Position numbers and translations under genes: made by a program
Shown here: piece by piece, positions 37,847-48,172 of the stretch
Layout of the letters: the number at the start of each line of letters is the position of its first letter
Position numbering within the stretch: position 1 is the first letter of the stretch
Notes under the pieces: generated by a model
Database searches by the model: none
Seen by the model: the letters and a program-made list of their open reading frames with translations, nothing else
What the model was told of the DNA's origin: nothing
Assembly (NCBI GenBank): GCA_021286765.1
Contig: JAJTBS010000003.1
Span: 62,001-126,000 of the forward strand
From: Holophagaceae bacterium
GTDB lineage: Bacteria > Acidobacteriota > Holophagae > Holophagales > Holophagaceae
DNA: 64,000 nucleotides
Direction of reading: 5' to 3'

Positions 37847-38257
37847 GTGAAGCTCCACCTGGAGCGGGCCACCCGGGTGCCGCGGCTGCCGCTCTGGGCC
37901 GCGGTGGCGCTTGGCACCTGGCTGCTCCTGGTGCTGCTGGGAGTCCTGCTGGAACAGCGGGGCGGTCCGGTCTTGGAGACCTGCCTGCTCCATCGTCTCA
38001 CCGGCCATCCCTGCCCCACCTGTGGCAGCACGCGGGTGGTGCAGGGGCTGGGGCAGGGGGCCTGGCGGGCGGCCTTCCAGTTCAATCCCCTGGTGGCGCT
38101 CGGTCTCCTGCTGGGCGCCGCCGGGCTTGCCCTGCGGCTGGCCACGGGGCGGATGCTCCGCGTGGAGCTGTCGTCCCTGGAACAGAAGGTCGCGCTGGCG
38201 ACCGGGCTGATGGCCCTGCTGGGCAACTGGGCCTGGGTGCTGCGGACTCAGGGCTGA
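37847..38257 (+). CDS. DUF2752 membrane protein
   Basis: 136 aa from a GTG at 37847. Three or so TM helices and the family's CPTCGSTR motif (~55-62) with FNPLVALGLLLG define DUF2752, a small membrane protein of unknown role often found beside DUF4190 or TM2 genes, as here. Its last 10 bases overlap the end of the convergent dcd gene. Confidence 0.88.
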   Translation: MKLHLERATRVPRLPLWAAVALGTWLLLVLLGVLLEQRGGPVLETCLLHRLTGHPCPTCGSTRVVQGLGQGAWRAAFQFNPLVALGLLLGAAGLALRLATGRMLRVELSSLEQKVALATGLMALLGNWAWVLRTQG

Positions 38258-38787
38258 TCAGAGTCCTTCACGAAGTCCTTCCACAGCATCGATGGCTGGA
38301 TGCCGGAATTGCGCTGGTACTTGCCAGAGTCGTAGCTGTCGAAGTCCCCGCTGACGGTGTGGTAGAAGATCTGGCAGATGGCCACGCCGGCGTAGATGCG
38401 CACGGGCTGGATGCAGCTGATCTCCAGGGTCCAGTAGCCGCAGAAGCCGATGTCGCCGAAGCCGGCCGTGACGTGGACGAAGAGGCCCAGGCGCCCCACG
38501 CTGCTGCGGCCTTCCAGCATGGGCACCATGCCCCTGGTCTCGGTGTATTCCAGGGTGCGGCCCAGGTACAGCTTGCCGGGCTGCAGCAGCAGGCCCTCAG
38601 CAGGGATCTTCAGGAACTCGATGCCGTTAGGCTTCGCCATGTCCAGCTCATGGTCGGTGTAGACCGCGAGGTCCTCGCCCAGCCGCAGGTTGTAGCTGTT
38701 CGGATTGAGCTGGGCATCCTGCCAGGGATCGATGCGGATCTGCCCCTTCGCCTTCGCCTCGAGGATCTGCCTGCCGGTGAGGATCAC
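38248..38787 (-). CDS. dcd: dCTP deaminase
   Basis: 179 aa. It deaminates dCTP to dUTP for thymidylate synthesis; some members also hydrolyse to dUMP. Family motifs: IRIDPWQDAQLNPNSYNLRLG, LLLQPGKLYLGRTLEY, EGRSSVGRLGLFVHVTAGFGDIGF with the catalytic Glu, and CQIFYH. The trimeric dUTPase-like fold is complete. It lies 66 bases downstream of the FHA-RDD gene on the same strand, with a terminator in between, so it probably has its own promoter. Confidence 0.95.
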   Translation of the reverse strand: MILTGRQILEAKAKGQIRIDPWQDAQLNPNSYNLRLGEDLAVYTDHELDMAKPNGIEFLKIPAEGLLLQPGKLYLGRTLEYTETRGMVPMLEGRSSVGRLGLFVHVTAGFGDIGFCGYWTLEISCIQPVRIYAGVAICQIFYHTVSGDFDSYDSGKYQRNSGIQPSMLWKDFVKDSDQP

Positions 38788-38800
38788 GGGACCTCCTGCG

Positions 38801-38832
38801 CCAAAAGGAAGGCGCCCGCGGATGCGGGCGCC
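38801..38832 (-). terminator. intrinsic terminator after the FHA-RDD gene
   Basis: On the minus strand a 9-bp GGCGCCCGC stem with a 4-base loop is followed by TTCCTTTTGG. It starts 22 bases after the FHA-RDD stop and ends 14 bases before the dcd start, so it separates the two genes. Confidence 0.7.
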
Positions 38833-38853
38833 GGCTCCGGGTTCAATCGTTCA

Positions 38854-39834
38854 TCAGCGGTCGACCTTGATGCAGACCGACTTGCTGATCATGTCGCCCA
38901 CGTGCTTGCGCTCGCCGCCGAGCACCAGGAGGTAGCCGATGGTGAAGTTCAGGATGTGGCCCACGCGCCGCAGGATGGCGGTGCCGAAATCGATGCGGCC
39001 GTTGGGATCGTCCTCGGGGACGATGCGCAGTTTCATGATCTTCTTGCCGATGGAGCCCCCGAAGTGGCTTTCGCAGTAAGGGATGAACAGGAACATGTAG
39101 GCAAGGCCCATCAGCCCGATGATCGGGAACATCAGGCAACCGATGAAGGGAATGAAGGCGAGGATGACGCCCGCGATGTAGGCCACGAGGAGGACGGCGT
39201 AATCAATGAGGAAGGCCAGGAATCGCGTCCCGAAATCGCCTCGCTCGCCGGTCGGCACGGCATCGTCCGGAACGGGCGGCAGGTATGCGGCGATGAAGGA
39301 GGGCAGGGGACCGCTGGAGGACCGGGCCACAGGTTCGGATCTGGGCGCCGCCGGCGCCACCGGGGGGATGGGCTTGGGGGTGGGCACGGGGCCCGTGGCG
39401 ACCTGATCCTGGATTTGGATCTTCGGATCCGCCTCCTCCGGGGGCTTGCCGGCGTGGATGGCGGCCAGCTGATCGGCGGACATGCGCACGGTGCCGCTGG
39501 GCGGGGGGGCGTCCATGGCGCTGATGGCCACGGTGGCGGCGACCTCAGGGCGGGGGTCCTGGAAGGTGAGCTGCACCTGGCCCAGGGTGACGCGGTCGCC
39601 ATCCCGCAGAGGGGAGGCCTGCACCCGGTTGCCGTTCACCAGCACGCCGTTGCTGCTCTGCAGATCCTGGATCTCGAAGCCGCCGCCCACCTTTCGGATC
39701 ACGCAGTGATGGCGGCTGATGCTGGGATCGGGCAGGCGGAGGGTGTTGTCCAGCTCCCGGCCCATGTGGACTTCGTTGTCGATGATTTCGAATTCGCGGA
39801 TGCCCGCGCTTTCGTGCACCAGCAGTTTGGCCAT
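38854..39834 (-). CDS. FHA and RDD-domain membrane protein
   Basis: 326 aa from the ATG at 39834 (GAGG 6 bases upstream). The N-terminal FHA domain (~20-90: MGRELDNTLRL, SISRHHCVIRK, SSNGVLVNGNRV) binds phosphothreonine peptides. A Pro/Ala-rich linker (~105-185) leads to an RDD-type membrane domain (~195-320) with FGTRFLAFLIDYAVL and FGGSIGKKIMKLRIV. RDD proteins may be transporters or ion antiporters. The fusion suggests a membrane protein regulated by phosphorylation. It is divergent from the MglA-like GTPase gene (160-base gap). Confidence 0.9.
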   Translation of the reverse strand: MAKLLVHESAGIREFEIIDNEVHMGRELDNTLRLPDPSISRHHCVIRKVGGGFEIQDLQSSNGVLVNGNRVQASPLRDGDRVTLGQVQLTFQDPRPEVAATVAISAMDAPPPSGTVRMSADQLAAIHAGKPPEEADPKIQIQDQVATGPVPTPKPIPPVAPAAPRSEPVARSSSGPLPSFIAAYLPPVPDDAVPTGERGDFGTRFLAFLIDYAVLLVAYIAGVILAFIPFIGCLMFPIIGLMGLAYMFLFIPYCESHFGGSIGKKIMKLRIVPEDDPNGRIDFGTAILRRVGHILNFTIGYLLVLGGERKHVGDMISKSVCIKVDR

Positions 39835-39941
39835 GGGGACCCTCGGGAAGGTGGGATGGGCCGAAGTGTACCGCATCCCGACCGCGCGGGGATAGGCGCG
39901 TGGGGATAGGTTGGGGAGGGCGCTGGAATCACGCTTCTTTC

Positions 39942-39971
39942 TTGACGGGTCGAGGCGGACCCGCCAATCTT
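39942..39971 (+). promoter_or_regulatory. candidate sigma-70 promoter of the MglA-like GTPase gene
   Basis: TTGACG (39942-39947), an 18-base spacer and AATCTT (39966-39971). The start would fall near 39978, with AAGGTG 5 bases before the ATG at 39995. The -35 matches 5 of 6 consensus bases, the -10 only 3 of 6. Confidence 0.45.
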
Positions 39972-39994
39972 CCCCCACGAGACAAGGTGCAGGT

Positions 39995-40873
39995 ATGGTG
40001 CTTTTCAACGCGGCCACCAAGGAGTTGACGGCCAAGATCGTCTACTACGGCCCCGGCCTGTGTGGGAAAACGACCAACCTCCAGCACGTCTACGACACGC
40101 TGCCCGGCGATGGCCGCGGGAAGATGCTCTCCCTGGCCACCCAGACGGACCGCACCCTCTTCTTCGATTTCCTGCCCATCGAGCTCGGCACCATCCGCGG
40201 CATGAAAACCCGGATCCAGCTGTACACAGTCCCGGGCCAGGTCTTCTATGACGCCACCCGCAAGCTGGTGCTGCGCGGCGCCGACGCCGTGGTGTTCGTG
40301 GCCGACTCCCAGGCCCCGGCCCTGGAAAGCAACAAGGAGAGCTTCCAGAACCTCATCACCAACCTGAGGGATCAGGGCGGGGAACTGGAGAAGATTCCCC
40401 ACGTGATCCAGTGGAACAAGCGGGATACCCCCAATGCCCTGCCGGTGGAGACCCTGGACCGCGAAATCAACCTCTTCGGCGCCCCCACCTTCGAGGCCTG
40501 CGCCATGCGAGGGGAAGGCGTCAAGGAGACCCTCACCGGTGTGGCCAAGCTGGTGCTGAAGAGCCTTGCCGAGAAGTACGGTGGCGGTGTGGTGGAAGAG
40601 CCCCCGGTCTTCCTGGGCGGGCCGCCTCCCCCGCCCCCACCTCCCGCGGTCGAATCCACCAAACCCCTGGAGGTGGAGGAGCTCTCCGCAGGGGAACTCC
40701 TGGAGGAGATCGACGAGATCCCGGTGGAATCGGGCCCGCCGGCCCACCCCCACGTTCCGGCGCCGGGCCACATGCCCCACAGCAGCGTGGTCGAGGTTCC
40801 CGTGGTGCTCGACCGCAGCCTCTTCAGCGGCGACTCCCCGGTGGAGATCCGGTTGAAGCTGTACATCAAGTGA
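39995..40873 (+). CDS. MglA-like small Ras-family GTPase with Pro-rich C-terminal extension
   Basis: 292 aa; ATG at 39995 with AAGGTG upstream. The GTPase core (~1-195) is MglA-like: MVLFNAATKELTAKIVYYGPGLCGKTTN (P-loop), SLATQTDRTLFFDFLP, a G3 region reading YTVPGQVFYDATRKLVLRGAD and the G4 motif WNKRDTP. MglA sets cell polarity and motility or polar placement of pili in Myxococcus. Beyond ~195 is a Pro-run (eight Pro) and an acidic tail to 292 that MglA lacks. No mglB roadblock gene adjoins it. The neighbour gene encodes an FHA-RDD protein. Confidence 0.92.
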   Translation: MVLFNAATKELTAKIVYYGPGLCGKTTNLQHVYDTLPGDGRGKMLSLATQTDRTLFFDFLPIELGTIRGMKTRIQLYTVPGQVFYDATRKLVLRGADAVVFVADSQAPALESNKESFQNLITNLRDQGGELEKIPHVIQWNKRDTPNALPVETLDREINLFGAPTFEACAMRGEGVKETLTGVAKLVLKSLAEKYGGGVVEEPPVFLGGPPPPPPPPAVESTKPLEVEELSAGELLEEIDEIPVESGPPAHPHVPAPGHMPHSSVVEVPVVLDRSLFSGDSPVEIRLKLYIK

Positions 40874-40891
40874 ACCTTGAGGTTCCGTGTG

Positions 40892-40917
40892 AAAACGCGG
40901 CCTTGGGCCGCGTTTTT
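40892..40917 (+). terminator. intrinsic terminator of the GTPase gene
   Basis: AAAACGCGGCC, loop TTG and the exact complement GGCCGCGTTTT, followed by a T-run (TTTTTCG). An 11-bp stem, 18 bases after the stop. Confidence 0.92.
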
Positions 40918-40982
40918 CGTTTCCGCGCAGACGGAGTCCGGGCGCTTTGGGGCAAACTGTAGGATTGACCCGAGGCCCTGCC

Positions 40983-42455
40983 ATGTCCCGCCAGATCGTC
41001 ACCCGCTTCGCCCCTTCGCCCACGGGCATGCTCCACATCGGCGGGGTGCGCACGGCGCTGTTCTGCTGGCTGTTCGCCCGCCGGCACGGAGGGCGCTTCA
41101 TCCTGCGCATCGAGGACACGGACCTCTCCCGCAGCACGGACGACAACATCCGCATCATCGAGGAGGGCATGGCCTGGTGCGGCCTGGGCTGGGACGAGGG
41201 CCCGGTGGTGGGCGATCCCAGCCAGTGGAAGGGCCCCCACGGCCCCTACCGCCAGATGCAGCGCATGGATCTCTACCGCGCCAAGATCCAGGAACTGCTT
41301 GATCGGAACCTGGCCTACCGCTGCCGCTGCTCCCGCGAGGCCATCGAGGAACGCCGCAAGACCGTGGAGGCCGCCGGCAAGGTGTTCCAGTACAACCGGG
41401 GCCTGGACCGCGGCAAGGGCTGCGCCGCCGCCAAGCACGATGCCAGCGAGCCGGCCGCCATCCGCTTCCGCATGCCCGAAGAGGGCGACATCGTGGTGCC
41501 CGATCTCATCAAGGGTGACACCCGCTTCCCGGCCGACAGCCTGGACGACTGGATCATCGCCCGCACCGGCGAGGGCCCTGGCGAGATCGGCGTGCCCACC
41601 TACAACTTCTGCGTGGTGGTGGACGACACCCACATGGAAGTGACCCACGTGATCCGCGGCGACGACCACCTGAACAACACGCCTAAGCAGATCCCCCTCT
41701 TCGCCGCCTTCGGCACCGAGCTGCCGGCCTTCGCCCACGTGCCCATGATCCTTGGCGCCGATGGCGCCAAGCTCAGCAAGCGCCACGGCGCCACCAGCAT
41801 CACCGAGTACCAGGCCATGGGCCTGCTGCCCTCCGCGGTGCGCCTGGCCCTGGCGCGGCTTTCGTGGACGCCGAAGATCGATGGCAAGGCCGTGGAGAGC
41901 GCTGAGGAGGAACTGCTCACGGACGAGCAGATGATCCAGCTCTTTGACCTGGCGGACTGCCAGAAGAGCGCCGCCCGCTTCGACATGGACAAGCTCCAGT
42001 GGCTGAATCAGAAGCTGATCCAGCGCGCCCCCTGGCAGGAACTGGAGCCGCACCTGCGCCCCTTCATGCCCGAAGCCTGGCAGGGCAAGCCGGATGCCTG
42101 GAAGGCCCAGGCCATCCAGTGCACCCAGAAGGGCAAGTCGCTCACCGACATGGCCGAGGCCCTGCGCTTCACCTTCGAGCGGCCCGCCGCCTTCGAGGAG
42201 AAGGCTGTGGAGAAGTTCATGACGCCCGCCGTGAAGCCGGCCCTGGCCGAGGTGGTGGCCCTCCCGGATTACAGCCACGAGGGCCTGGAGGCAGGCTTCA
42301 ACGCCATCCTCGAGCGGCATGGCCTCAAGACCAAGGACCTGGCCCAGGCCCTCCGGGTGGCCCTCTGCGGCAGGCCCGTCAGCCCCGGCATCTTCGACAC
42401 GCTCATGCTCCTCGGTCGTGAAGAAGTCGTGGCCCGCCTCGAACGCTGGCTCTGA
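40983..42455 (+). CDS. gltX: glutamyl-tRNA synthetase
   Basis: 490 aa from the ATG at 40983. It charges tRNA-Glu in the cytoplasm. Class I motifs: the HIGH-type FAPSPTGMLHIGGVRTALF near residue 10-28, LRIEDTDLSRS, and the KMSKS-type LSKRHGATS (~260). A complete C-terminal anticodon-binding domain is present (~330-490). A zinc-type CxCx motif is seen in YRCRCSREAIEERRK (~115). Because glnS is also in the window, this enzyme need not misacylate tRNA-Gln, though that is not proven. The downstream 114-aa gene overlaps its stop by one base. Confidence 0.96.
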   Translation: MSRQIVTRFAPSPTGMLHIGGVRTALFCWLFARRHGGRFILRIEDTDLSRSTDDNIRIIEEGMAWCGLGWDEGPVVGDPSQWKGPHGPYRQMQRMDLYRAKIQELLDRNLAYRCRCSREAIEERRKTVEAAGKVFQYNRGLDRGKGCAAAKHDASEPAAIRFRMPEEGDIVVPDLIKGDTRFPADSLDDWIIARTGEGPGEIGVPTYNFCVVVDDTHMEVTHVIRGDDHLNNTPKQIPLFAAFGTELPAFAHVPMILGADGAKLSKRHGATSITEYQAMGLLPSAVRLALARLSWTPKIDGKAVESAEEELLTDEQMIQLFDLADCQKSAARFDMDKLQWLNQKLIQRAPWQELEPHLRPFMPEAWQGKPDAWKAQAIQCTQKGKSLTDMAEALRFTFERPAAFEEKAVEKFMTPAVKPALAEVVALPDYSHEGLEAGFNAILERHGLKTKDLAQALRVALCGRPVSPGIFDTLMLLGREEVVARLERWL

Positions 42456-42799
42456 TGGATCTGGACGAATTCACCCACATCACGCTGGCGGTGCTGGAGG
42501 ATCAGGGCGCCGCGGCCTATGCGCCCACCATCATCGCCGATGACACCCTGCAGGTGATCCAGGGCATTCCCGAAGGGCTGGACCACCGGAAGGCCCTCCA
42601 GGAGACGGTGCAGCGTCTGGGGCTGGAGCAGTCCGACTTCTACTTCGGCGTGAAATCGGGCCCTGGCGAAGTCACCACGGGCTTCCACACGGCCGTCCGT
42701 ACCCAGGTCCAGCGCATTTCCGAGATGCAGCAGGGCTTCGTGGTGTCCGGCCTGGAGGACTGTGCCTGGTGGACCCTGGGGCAGGGCCGGGACCAGTAG
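42455..42799 (+). CDS. unrecognised small acidic protein coupled to gltX
   Basis: 114 aa, start overlapping the gltX stop as TGATG. No signal peptide or membrane segment; the composition is acidic (MDLDEFTHITLAVLEDQG...). Predicted mix of helices and strands, ending FVVSGLEDCAWWTLGQGRDQ. I do not recognise a family. Overlap with gltX suggests a shared transcript. It is followed by the proC leader region. Confidence 0.7.
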   Translation: MDLDEFTHITLAVLEDQGAAAYAPTIIADDTLQVIQGIPEGLDHRKALQETVQRLGLEQSDFYFGVKSGPGEVTTGFHTAVRTQVQRISEMQQGFVVSGLEDCAWWTLGQGRDQ

Positions 42800-42857
42800 C
42801 GCTTTTCACCCACGCCCGGCCCGGGCCCGCTATGCTATCCGCATGATCCTGTCCACG

Positions 42858-42962
42858 CTGGTCCACCCGCGCCCTAGCACCTTGAGTGCGGGGGGGAACC
42901 GCACGCCGCGCTGACCTGGACCCAGGTTCCGACATCCCCCCCGCCGCATCCGGCGGGTTTTT
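42858..42962 (+). promoter_or_regulatory. structured leader with attenuator-type terminator upstream of proC
   Basis: Between the 114-aa gene and proC lie 179 bases with no gene. The 3' end is an intrinsic terminator: CCCGCCG (42940-42946), loop CATC, CGGCGGG, then TTTTT (42958-42962), which ends 9 bases before the proC ribosome site (AGGGAG). Upstream, GTGCGG/CCGCAC (42886-42904) forms a hairpin. Next, 42914-42927 can fold on itself (ACCTG/CAGGT) or pair with 42858-42865. The mutually exclusive pairings suggest attenuation. It could also simply be the terminator of the gltX unit. No known riboswitch motif was recognised. Confidence 0.55.
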
Positions 42963-42978
42963 CATTTCAGGGAGCACC

Positions 42979-43794
42979 ATGAGCCAGCACCCCAAGCTTG
43001 CCATCCTCGGCTTCGGCACCATGGGCCAGGCCATCAGCGCTGGCCTGGTGGAGGCCTCGGGCTACCCGGCCGGCCTCATGCATGCGGTCGACATCCATCC
43101 GGCTGCGGCGAAGGCGCGGGCCGCGGCCCTGGGCATCCGCCTTTCCCACGAGGTGGAGGCGGCCGCCCGGGAGGCCGAGGTCGTGCTGCTCTGCGTGAAA
43201 CCCAAGGAGCTGAAGGACCTGCTGGATGGCCTGACGGCGGCCGGGGCTCTGGACCACCGGCCCCTGGTTGTGTCCATCGCCGCCGGCACCACGCTGGCCT
43301 TCCTCCAGGACCACACGCCCGGGGGTACGCCGCTGGTGCGGGCCATGCCCAACACGCCCTGCGCCATCCGGAAGGGCATGACGGTGCTGGCCCCGGGGAA
43401 GGGGGTGACCGAGGCCCAGCTGGCCGCGGCCCGGGCCCTCTTCGAGCCCCTGGGCCGGGTCATGGACCTGGACGAGAAGCACATGGATGCCGTCACCGGA
43501 CTCAGTGCCAGCGGCCCCGCCTTCATGTTCGTCATCCTGGAATCCCTGGCCGAAGGCGGCGTCCAGTGCGGTCTGCCCCGGGCCGTGGCCGTGGAACTGG
43601 CGGCGCAGATGACGCTGGGGGCGGCTTCCATGGTGCTGGAGACCGGCCGCCACCCCGCTGCCCTCAAGGACGAGGTGACGACCCCCGCCGGGTGCACCAT
43701 CGCCGGGCTGATGGTCCTGGAGGACGGCCGCATCCGCTCCGTCGTGGCTCGGGGCATCGAACGCGCCACCCAGGTGGCGGCGGGGCTGGGGTGA
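42979..43794 (+). CDS. proC: pyrroline-5-carboxylate reductase
   Basis: 271 aa from the ATG at 42979, with GGGAG upstream. It makes proline from pyrroline-5-carboxylate with NAD(P)H. The N-terminal Rossmann motif is LAILGFGTMGQAISAGL. Other ProC signatures: LLCVKPKEL, VSIAAGTTLAFL, VRAMPNTPCAIRKGMTVL, and the C-terminal LSASGPAFMFVILESLAEGGVQCGLPR and EVTTPAGCTIAGLMVLE. Length is normal. The gene has its own structured leader with a terminator upstream and ends 12 bases before the convergent lipoprotein stop. Confidence 0.96.
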   Translation: MSQHPKLAILGFGTMGQAISAGLVEASGYPAGLMHAVDIHPAAAKARAAALGIRLSHEVEAAAREAEVVLLCVKPKELKDLLDGLTAAGALDHRPLVVSIAAGTTLAFLQDHTPGGTPLVRAMPNTPCAIRKGMTVLAPGKGVTEAQLAAARALFEPLGRVMDLDEKHMDAVTGLSASGPAFMFVILESLAEGGVQCGLPRAVAVELAAQMTLGAASMVLETGRHPAALKDEVTTPAGCTIAGLMVLEDGRIRSVVARGIERATQVAAGLG

Positions 43795-43805
43795 GCTGGC
43801 CCCGG

Positions 43806-46073
43806 CTATTCGTGGAAGTCGGTATAGCCGTAGGGATGTGACAGCAGGACGTGGACCTTCTGGGCGCCGTCGAAGGCGACCTCGAACAGCGGCCAGCTGC
43901 CGGCATCGGACGGGAGCAGCGTGGGGTGCCACCCGTCGGCGGCCAGGTGGTAGACCCGGATGCCCAGGGTGGCCCCGTGGAGCACCGCCAGGCGCGTCCG
44001 GTCCGGGGAGATGGCCACCTTGGCCCTGGTCCCGGGCCAGACGTTGACCTGGGAGCCCAGGAGCACGGGGGCCTGCCAGGCGCCCCCCCGCAGCTCGGTG
44101 GCCCAGAGGCCGCGGACGGCGGTGTCCCCGTTCAGGAGGCTCTCATGGAAGATCCAGCCGTTGGCCCCGTCGATCCAGGTCCCGTCCAGAAAGTCGTACC
44201 AGCCGGCGGTGACAGGGCCCGTCGGCACGGTGGCCGAGGCCCAGGTCCCGGGCCCGGTCCGGACGCAGTCGAGCACGCTGGTGCCGGCGCCCAGCAAGAG
44301 GTGTGGGACATCTGCGCCATCCAGGCGCAGGTGGAAAGAGCCCAGGCTGGGGATGGCCGGCACGCGCCCGGCCAGGGGTTCCTCGACCCAGGTGCCACCC
44401 TCCTTGTGGACGTAGGAGAGGCCTTCAGTGGCACCGCCGGTGGGGTAGGCGGCCGACGCGTGGTCCACCAGCAGGTGGGGTGTGCCCAGGGCGTCCAATT
44501 GGAAGGTCCAGGCCGAGGTGGCGCCGCCGGAGGGCAGCTTGGCGGTGACGGTGGGCTCAGACTGCCAGCCAGTGCCGTCGAACCAGAGGTGGGTGAGTGC
44601 GAAATGATCGGTCGTGCCAGCGAGGGGTGATGCGTAGACGGCGTGGGGCCAGCCCAGCCGGTCCACCTGGACGATGGGCCTGGTCGGTCGGATGGCCCCC
44701 GCGGGGGTGATGGCGGGCCAGGGATCGTTGTAGGACTGGATCCCGAAGGGAACATCCCCGGCGAGGACCCAGGATCCGAGGGGCCGGAGGGCCGCGCTCG
44801 CGGCACCCGGCAGATTCAGCGGTGTGGCCGTGAGCGCGAGGGCGCCCGGCGGATTTGGCGTCCCTATGAAGACCGATTCGCTGGCGGATTCGGTCTGGAG
44901 GTTCTTGGCGGTCACCCAGTAGAGGTAGTAGCCCAGCTCGGGTCCCACGTCCAGGTAGCTGGTGGTGCCGGGAGGCAGGACGGCCAGTTCGGTGGGACCG
45001 CCGACTCCGGGAGAGCGCCGGACGATCACCTGGGTGGCCCCAGTGGTCCGGTTCTGCCAGGTGAGCTGCAGTCCGCCTGTGCTGGGCACCACCTGGAGGT
45101 TGACGGGCGCGAACAGGGGCACCCAGGCGAGGGAGGGCGGCTGGGTCGGGGCGCTGGCCACCGGCCCATGCCGGTTGGTGATCCGGTAGGCGTAGTAGCG
45201 CCCATCCCCGATGGCCGAATCCAGGAAGGAGACCGCCGTCCCCGGCAGCAGGGCCACCTGGGACCAGTTCCCCAGCGGGCTGCTGTCGAGTGCGCAGTCG
45301 CTCCGCTCCACGAGCCGGCCGTCCACCTGGGCCGAGGCCGACGCCCAGCTGAGCAGGATGCCCCCATAGCCGTTGTCGTAGAAGGCGTTGAGCGAGTACG
45401 GTGCTTCCAGCCAAGTGGAGATGGCGGAAGAGACCGTGCTGGGTTGGCCCGCCTTGGTCCCGTACAGGTTCGTCAGGCGGTAGAGGTAGTAGTGGTTCGC
45501 GTCAGCGCTCTGGTCCAGGTAGGTGGATGCCAGCGGGTCTGGCACCGGCAGGGACACCCATGGCCCGGTCTGGGTGCTGAGGACGGTGCATTCGGCCCGC
45601 TCCACCTGCAGGCCGTCGGAACTGATGGTGTTCCGGGTCCACGTCAGGCTCACGCCGTTCTGGCCCCAGTCATAGGTGCCGGTTGGCTGGCCCGGTGTGT
45701 TGGGCCCGCGGGCGTACGAGGCCTCGTTCGAATAGGTGCTAAAGCTGGACCCCCGCGCCACCCGGAGCCGGAAGGCGTAGGTCGTGTTGTCAGGGGCCGT
45801 GGCTTGGAAGGACAGAATGATGCCCTGATAGGTGTTCGGGATCAGGCCGGTGTGGACCTTCTCGAAGGGTTCTGTGCCCAGCCGGCCCTCCAGCTCGTAC
45901 CCGTCGAACGGAGTGGTGGGCGCCACCCAGTTGAGGGTGATCTGGTCCCGGCCTGATTCTGTGACGACGAGCCGGGTCGGGGCTGCGGAGGTGGGGCTGG
46001 CGCTGCCACCCCCGCCTCCGCAGCCCCCCAGGAGGAGGGTCATCAGAATCGCCAGGCAAGAAATCGGCCGCAT
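43806..46073 (-). CDS. lipoprotein with fibronectin-III-like repeats, Cys-Gly5 start
   Basis: 755 aa; ATG at 46073 with GAGG 7 bases upstream. A lipobox (LLLGGC) is followed by GGGGGS, as in the metalloprotease lipoprotein. Residues ~30-430 hold about four FN3-like beta-sandwich repeats (TRLVVTESGRDQITLNWVAPTTPFDGYEL, then repeats ending in YYLYRLTN, YYAYRITN, YYLYWVTAK). The C-terminal ~300 residues have repeating strands with Trp and GTW/GWY motifs suggestive of a beta-propeller or similar (for example LGTPHLLVDHAS, VPHLLLGAG). No catalytic motif seen; likely a surface binding protein. It is convergent with proC. Confidence 0.8.
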   Translation of the reverse strand: MRPISCLAILMTLLLGGCGGGGGSASPTSAAPTRLVVTESGRDQITLNWVAPTTPFDGYELEGRLGTEPFEKVHTGLIPNTYQGIILSFQATAPDNTTYAFRLRVARGSSFSTYSNEASYARGPNTPGQPTGTYDWGQNGVSLTWTRNTISSDGLQVERAECTVLSTQTGPWVSLPVPDPLASTYLDQSADANHYYLYRLTNLYGTKAGQPSTVSSAISTWLEAPYSLNAFYDNGYGGILLSWASASAQVDGRLVERSDCALDSSPLGNWSQVALLPGTAVSFLDSAIGDGRYYAYRITNRHGPVASAPTQPPSLAWVPLFAPVNLQVVPSTGGLQLTWQNRTTGATQVIVRRSPGVGGPTELAVLPPGTTSYLDVGPELGYYLYWVTAKNLQTESASESVFIGTPNPPGALALTATPLNLPGAASAALRPLGSWVLAGDVPFGIQSYNDPWPAITPAGAIRPTRPIVQVDRLGWPHAVYASPLAGTTDHFALTHLWFDGTGWQSEPTVTAKLPSGGATSAWTFQLDALGTPHLLVDHASAAYPTGGATEGLSYVHKEGGTWVEEPLAGRVPAIPSLGSFHLRLDGADVPHLLLGAGTSVLDCVRTGPGTWASATVPTGPVTAGWYDFLDGTWIDGANGWIFHESLLNGDTAVRGLWATELRGGAWQAPVLLGSQVNVWPGTRAKVAISPDRTRLAVLHGATLGIRVYHLAADGWHPTLLPSDAGSWPLFEVAFDGAQKVHVLLSHPYGYTDFHE

Positions 46074-46133
46074 GCGCCATCCTCGGTAATCGCCGGTGCA
46101 TCGAGACGGCACGGCAGAGATGGAATGAGGATG

Positions 46134-46142
46134 CAATAATCC
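46134..46142 (-). promoter_or_regulatory. promoter-like box before the FN3-like lipoprotein gene
   Basis: GGATTATTG on the minus strand, 61 bases before the ATG at 46073, matches 8 of 9 bases of a box 65 bases before the other Cys-Gly5 lipoprotein gene. It may be a -10 region. No clear -35 partner. Confidence 0.3.
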
Positions 46143-46270
46143 TCTATCCACGGCTGAGATTCAATCCAGCGGGCTCGACCGGGGGCCCGTCGCCGAGCCT
46201 GGCGCCCAATTGCCCTGTGGGGGAACGCGAGCCACCGGGTATCTTGGAGGTTTGCATCCTGTGAGCCCCG

Positions 46271-47980
<1,710 letters not shown>

Positions 47981-47990
47981 CGTGCTTCCC

Positions 47991-48009
47991 CCTCCCGGTG
48001 GCCGGGAGG
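47991..48009. terminator. weak stem-loop after glnS
   Basis: CCTCCCGG, loop TGG, CCGGGAGG: an 8-bp perfect stem 10 bases after the glnS stop, without a T-run on either side. It could be a 3'-end stem or a weak terminator. The rest of 48010-48172 holds nothing I can support except the GGGAAG ribosome site of nuoH. Confidence 0.4.
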
Positions 48010-48172
48010 CGCCAAATCGAGGCTGAAGGCGGATCGCCTGCCAACCCGCCCCCTGTGACCCAGGTCGCATCGGCGCACCAGGGGTTGTTTCCCCGCGTGT
48101 CCGCAAGCCCGCGGCTCTGCTAGTCTCGATGGGTTGGGCCTCCCCGCGGGTGGCCCTGCCGGGAAGCCGCCC

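Noticed and set aside
42881-42910. T-box-like segment in the proC leader
   Set aside because: The match to the T-box core is partial (no UGG-type bulge, no specifier stem), and I know of no such element in this group. Kept only as an unclassified leader.
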